From contig DASWXM010000012.1 of NCBI GenBank assembly GCA_036405515.1, positions 1 to 10,878 of the forward strand: 10,878 nt of DNA, written 5' to 3'. The translations under genes and the position numbers were made by a program. Under the pieces are notes generated by a model. That model was not told the origin of the DNA. It searched no databases and saw only the letters and a list, made by a program, of their open reading frames with translations. Source of the stretch: JASLCR01 sp036405515. GTDB lineage: Bacteria > Patescibacteriota > Saccharimonadia > Saccharimonadales > Saccharimonadaceae. This document shows positions 8,200-10,878 of the stretch, piece by piece. Every line of letters begins with the position of its first letter. The stretch's first letter is position 1.

Positions 8200-9156
8200 C
8201 TAGACACCCCCTCCTTGCTGCATGTGTGGTTGAGGTGACTCACCCTGGCCTTTTCGTACAAATGTTGAAGTGGTGTTTTGGAAGTTTCCGAGTGGCTCGC
8301 GAATAGCCGTATCTGGGTTGTAGATATTGTAGTACAACTCTCCGAGCTCTTTGGTATTTAGCTGCACGCTTTTTACCCCCATGGCAAATAGTCCGCTCGT
8401 CACAAGGTCGACGCGGTTTTTTATTTCATCACGAGCTTTGTCATACATTACTTTATCTATACGTACAGGACCTTGCTGCTGTTTGGCAAATAGTTTGCCA
8501 AAAAAACCCTTTGCTTGGTCGCGTACATTGGATAGGTCCCCCGTTGGGAAGTATGGGATGATAATGAAAAAACTCTTATCCATAATATTAGCCTCTTGAC
8601 TGAGGGCATCGATAAAATCGATGTAGTCATCCATAAGGACATTGAGCAGCATATTATCCTGTGCCCGACGTATGTTTGTAAGTCGCTCGATATACGGCCC
8701 GATATCAACACGCTGTGAGCGGATAAATATTTGTACAGGGAACGTAAGGGAGTTTAAAAAATTCTGGTAACTATATTCTACGCCTTCTCGCTCGCGTGAA
8801 CTCATCAAGTCAAAGTTGATTGATTTACAGGCGACGACAGCACGAAAACTGCCATCTTTCATAATGACCATATTTTCACGAATTTCAGAGATTAGCAGAG
8901 TGTTCTGTGTACTGTTTGGATTACTTGGTGGCTTTTGTGCTGGCTGCGGTTTCGCCTGTGCGCCTCCTTGTGGTCCTGGCTGGCTAGGCATTTGGACTGC
9001 AGCGGATTGCTGGGGATTTATCGGCATCTGCTGACCAGGAAAACCTGCCGGCGCTTGTTGGCCTGGGAGTGGTTGTTGGGGTACGGCGGTAGCTGGCATT
9101 ACCGGCTGCTCCGGTATACCGTATGTTTGTCCTGGTTGTTGTGACCCTGGTGGCAC
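8200..9156 (-). CDS. TraC-like T4SS protein with P/Q-rich N-terminal extension
   Basis: The 318 residues fall into two parts. Residues 1-85 are almost entirely P, Q, G, A and S and should be disordered. Residues about 86-300 form a folded domain resembling the N-terminal region of TraC/VirB4-type proteins: LLISEIRENMVIMKDGSF, INFDLMSSRERE, YQNFLNSLTFPVQIFIRSQ. There is no Walker motif, so it cannot be the motor itself; a structural partner of VirB4 is likely. It lies between the PrgI-family gene and virB4, an order I recall from other CPR and Gram-positive T4SS loci. GTG at 9156 is the only plausible start: the frame upstream is closed by the PrgI-gene TAA and contains no ATG, GTG or TTG between. 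AGGAG lies 12 bases upstream (9169-9173). The gap to the previous gene is 33 bases. The family call is by motif resemblance only. Confidence 0.82.
   Translation of the reverse strand: MPPGSQQPGQTYGIPEQPVMPATAVPQQPLPGQQAPAGFPGQQMPINPQQSAAVQMPSQPGPQGGAQAKPQPAQKPPSNPNSTQNTLLISEIRENMVIMKDGSFRAVVACKSINFDLMSSREREGVEYSYQNFLNSLTFPVQIFIRSQRVDIGPYIERLTNIRRAQDNMLLNVLMDDYIDFIDALSQEANIMDKSFFIIIPYFPTGDLSNVRDQAKGFFGKLFAKQQQGPVRIDKVMYDKARDEIKNRVDLVTSGLFAMGVKSVQLNTKELGELYYNIYNPDTAIREPLGNFQNTTSTFVRKGQGESPQPHMQQGGGV
8210..8216 (-). promoter_or_regulatory. Strong ribosome binding site for virB4
   Basis: AAGGAGG on the minus strand ends 10 bases before the ATG at 8199. It is embedded in the Gln-Gly-Gly codons at the end of the TraC-like gene. 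It is the best Shine-Dalgarno match in the operon and fixes the virB4 start. Confidence 0.65.
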
Positions 9157-9189
9157 GTTGTTTTCCCACTCCTCTCTCGGAGATCCCTG

Positions 9190-10173
9190 TTAATGGAGCG
9201 AAATGACTACTTCATCTTCTGGCAGCGATTCGCGTTTCTTAATCCGGTTCGCTTCGTGAGCAATCGTTTCGATCGATAAATCAGAGTTATTTGCAAGCTT
9301 TATTATATCAGGCGAAGGTGATATCTCGCTAGTGTTTTCTACTGGTTCGATTGGTGTATTTTGTGGCGTTGCCGCCGGAGTGGCTCCAATCGGCTGAATC
9401 ACCGTCTGATGCATGCTTGTCGGGTACGGATTTAATTGTAGGTGTGGTTCGGGTACGGATGAATCTGGCTGTGTGTTAATACCAGAGGTTGATGGCAGAT
9501 TTGTGTACGGATTTGGTATTGCTGTAGATACTATGGGTTGCATCGCTGCCGGCTGTGGTATGGCGGGCTGCATGGCTTGCTGATGCATCTGGTTCATGAG
9601 CGCCTGCTTGTGTGCTGCGGCACTTTGGTCGAGACGTTGGTTGATCTGGTTGTATTCGCGAGTCGACGTATCGAGCACATCTTCTACCTGCTGCGCCTCA
9701 TAGTATATGTCGGCATTCATTGAGTTTACAGTAGCGGGTTGTTGAGCCACTCCACGTACTGCCCAGCCATTACTGTCGACGATATTGGCAAGGTATGAGA
9801 ATCGGCGCTCGGCTTCATTCTCGCTGATGTCTTTCGTGAGCTGTTTTTCGACTACTCGAGGTGCCGTAATTTCTACGAGTTCTTGGGTGCCATCTGGGTC
9901 CCAGATACGGCGATGGGGCTTAAGGTAAAATGACACTAACGCTGCAAGATATGTCTCCATCGGCTGATCCTTACGAAGCGGCAAAGCGAGCGCGCCAAAA
10001 AACAGGATAATCGGTAGTGGAAGGATGGCGAGTCCTATAAAGAGTTGCGAAAGTACCCACGCAAGCGCTATTGCCCCCGCTACGATGACGAGATAAATAA
10101 ATTGCCTAAAGCTAAACGGTCCGATCAGTTTGTCATCGGCTTCGACATCTTGGGGTACTTTATACACTGCCAT
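9190..10173 (-). CDS. PrgI-family inner-membrane T4SS protein
   Basis: PrgI-family proteins are small membrane components of Gram-positive and CPR conjugation-like systems, in the VirB3 position next to VirB4. Counting from ATG at 10173 (327 residues), the start MAVYKVPQDVEADDKLIGPF is the family signature, followed by SFRQFIY and two adjacent membrane helices at about 25-45 and 48-66, then HRRIWDPDG near 87-95. The remaining ~230 residues are far longer than the classical ~100-residue family core: a helical segment around 150-190 with many Q, a P/Q/T-rich stretch at about 195-275, and a charged tail ending DEVVISLH. An in-frame GTG at 10182 would add MIS, but the family start argues for the ATG. 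No Shine-Dalgarno is visible, and a -10-like box lies only 10 bases upstream, which suggests a very short leader. It is the first gene of the leftward operon. Confidence 0.9.
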   Translation of the reverse strand: MAVYKVPQDVEADDKLIGPFSFRQFIYLVIVAGAIALAWVLSQLFIGLAILPLPIILFFGALALPLRKDQPMETYLAALVSFYLKPHRRIWDPDGTQELVEITAPRVVEKQLTKDISENEAERRFSYLANIVDSNGWAVRGVAQQPATVNSMNADIYYEAQQVEDVLDTSTREYNQINQRLDQSAAAHKQALMNQMHQQAMQPAIPQPAAMQPIVSTAIPNPYTNLPSTSGINTQPDSSVPEPHLQLNPYPTSMHQTVIQPIGATPAATPQNTPIEPVENTSEISPSPDIIKLANNSDLSIETIAHEANRIKKRESLPEDEVVISLH

Positions 10174-10183
10174 TGATATCACT

Positions 10184-10189
10184 AGTATA
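10184..10189 (-). promoter_or_regulatory. Candidate -10 box for the leftward T4SS operon
   Basis: TATACT on the minus strand (5 of 6 to TATAAT) ends 10 bases before the ATG at 10173. The expected start of transcription would leave a leader of only about 3-6 bases, fitting the absence of a ribosome binding site. The -35 position at 17 bases (TGTAAG) is a poor match, so the call rests on the -10 box and position. Confidence 0.35.
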
Positions 10190-10213
10190 CAGCATCCGCT
10201 ATACTGCTTACAC

Positions 10214-10242
10214 TTGACAAATCACAACTTGTGTGATAATAT
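10214..10242 (+). promoter_or_regulatory. Sigma-70-type promoter for the rightward acidic-protein gene
   Basis: A perfect -35 TTGACA (10214-10219) is followed either by GATAAT (10235-10240, 5 of 6, spacer 15, preceded by TGT as an extended -10) or by TAATAT (10237-10242, 4 of 6, spacer 17). Transcription would begin near 10247-10249, giving a leader of about 40 bases before the ATG at 10290. The leader is A-rich with no clear Shine-Dalgarno. Confidence 0.6.
10221..10237. promoter_or_regulatory. Candidate operator: inverted repeat between -35 and -10
   Basis: ATCACA (10221-10226), five bases, then TGTGAT (10232-10237) is a perfect 6-base inverted repeat filling the spacer of the rightward promoter and touching its -10. 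That position would suit a dimeric repressor. It could also affect the leftward promoter about 35-50 bases away. No regulator gene is visible in the window, and a 6-base dyad can occur by chance. Confidence 0.3.
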
Positions 10243-10289
10243 CTACCTTAGTAATAATCAAAACAAACAGAAACGAAATTTAACAAACC

Positions 10290-10878
10290 ATGTCATCACT
10301 ATCAGAACGACTTGCAGTGGCACGTAGAGAAGCAGCAGCACAAAGTGCTGAGGCTAGATCTGAGCAAGAGTCTACTCCTGATAGTGCGGATGCCCCGGAC
10401 TGGGATTCTCTGGCTGATATGGCGCGTAATTTGCAGGATCGTCTCGATCAGGCAGGACTGGAAGACCCTTCTGAGGAATCTGACCCGGAACAAGGAGATC
10501 CTGAATCCGACCCCCTCCCCTCTTCGGATACAAGCGAAAATGAGCCGGAAGATTCTGAAAATGATGCCGAAGATATCCCTGAAGACCAAGAAACAGAGCG
10601 CGAATCACGCATTGATCGTGCACGCGCCGCAGGTGCGGCAGCGCTCGAATCGGCGGGTGTGATTGCTCTCGGGCAATTAACTAAAATTACCGACAGAATG
10701 CAAGCGCGCGATGATCGAAAGCAAGAGGCTCAAGAAGACTATGATAATGCGCTTGATCGTCCGCTCGATCAACTGATTACAGATGATAAAGAGATTCTGG
10801 GCGATCATGCTTCGAGTCTGTTCCGTGATCGAGCGCGCAGAAAAGCTGATAACCTTGTTGAAAAAATCAGCCAAGCAG
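10290..10878 (+). CDS. Acidic, low-complexity protein, 3' truncated, function unknown
   Basis: Starting at ATG 10290 the frame is open to the right edge: 196 residues plus one base, no stop. I do not recognise a family. Residues 1-25 are an Ala/Arg/Glu helix (SERLAVARREAAA). Residues about 26-105 are very rich in D, E, S and P (for example DSENDAEDIPEDQETE) and probably disordered. Residues about 105-196 return to a charged Ala/Arg/Asp/Glu helical pattern, with a short mildly hydrophobic patch (ALESAGVIALGQL, 118-130). No membrane helix or signal peptide appears in the visible part. A good promoter lies upstream, and other frames here give only short overlapping shadows, so this reading is preferred. 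It is divergent from the T4SS operon and might be a cytoplasmic partner or substrate, but nothing in the sequence shows that. Confidence 0.7.
   Translation, partial: MSSLSERLAVARREAAAQSAEARSEQESTPDSADAPDWDSLADMARNLQDRLDQAGLEDPSEESDPEQGDPESDPLPSSDTSENEPEDSENDAEDIPEDQETERESRIDRARAAGAAALESAGVIALGQLTKITDRMQARDDRKQEAQEDYDNALDRPLDQLITDDKEILGDHASSLFRDRARRKADNLVEKISQA

Noticed and set aside
8936..9156. P/Q-rich coding stretch considered as a DNA tandem repeat
   Set aside because: The codons vary and there is no fixed repeat unit. It is compositional bias of a disordered protein region.
548..10182. Alternative genetic code (UGA as glycine), as in some CPR lineages
   Set aside because: All long genes are intact with TGA read as stop and none contains an in-frame TGA. 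All seven visible stops are TAA or TAG, but that number is too small to suggest reassignment.
10302..10874. Several short open frames on both strands at the right edge
   Set aside because: They overlap the longer uninterrupted frame from 10290, which has a good promoter. Their translations are Arg/Leu/Ser-rich shadows without recognisable domains.

Overview
The window looks like a chromosomal segment of an ultra-small episymbiotic bacterium of the Candidate Phyla Radiation (Patescibacteria), most likely Saccharibacteria (TM7). That placement is an inference from the gene set: a PrgI-family / TraC-like / VirB4 cassette, wall hydrolases of the kind found in Gram-positive conjugation systems, and a sliding-clamp gene next door. 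No 16S or other phylogenetic marker was compared. No TGA codon interrupts the long genes, so the UGA=Gly code of Gracilibacteria/Absconditabacteria is not indicated. Gene packing is very tight: the longest stretch without a gene is about 116 bases.

Layout. Positions 1-539 hold the C-terminal part of dnaN (DNA polymerase III beta clamp), reading right. Facing it is a leftward set of six closely packed genes from about 10173 down to 548, probably one operon: a PrgI-family membrane protein; a P/Q-rich TraC-like protein; a VirB4 ATPase with intact Walker A and B; a 985-residue multi-membrane protein ending in a complete M23 metallopeptidase domain; a 695-residue secreted protein combining a DNase I-like (EEP) nuclease domain, a lysozyme/transglycosylase-like domain and a CHAP domain; and a 230-residue membrane-anchored protein with a probable Ig-like domain. 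A short divergent promoter region (10174-10289) separates this operon from a rightward gene that runs off the right edge and encodes a very acidic, unrecognised protein.

How the genes may work together. PrgI, TraC-like and VirB4 are the energised inner-membrane core of a minimal type IV secretion system (T4SS). The following two genes supply three separate peptidoglycan-cleaving activities plus a nuclease, all predicted to act outside the membrane. This suggests an envelope-breaching apparatus, possibly used against a host cell, with nucleic-acid degradation built in. No relaxase, VirD4 coupling ATPase or VirB11 is visible here, so DNA transfer cannot be claimed. The most unusual item is the nuclease + lysozyme-like + CHAP fusion (1250-3337); next is the M23 domain fused to a large membrane component (3328-6285).
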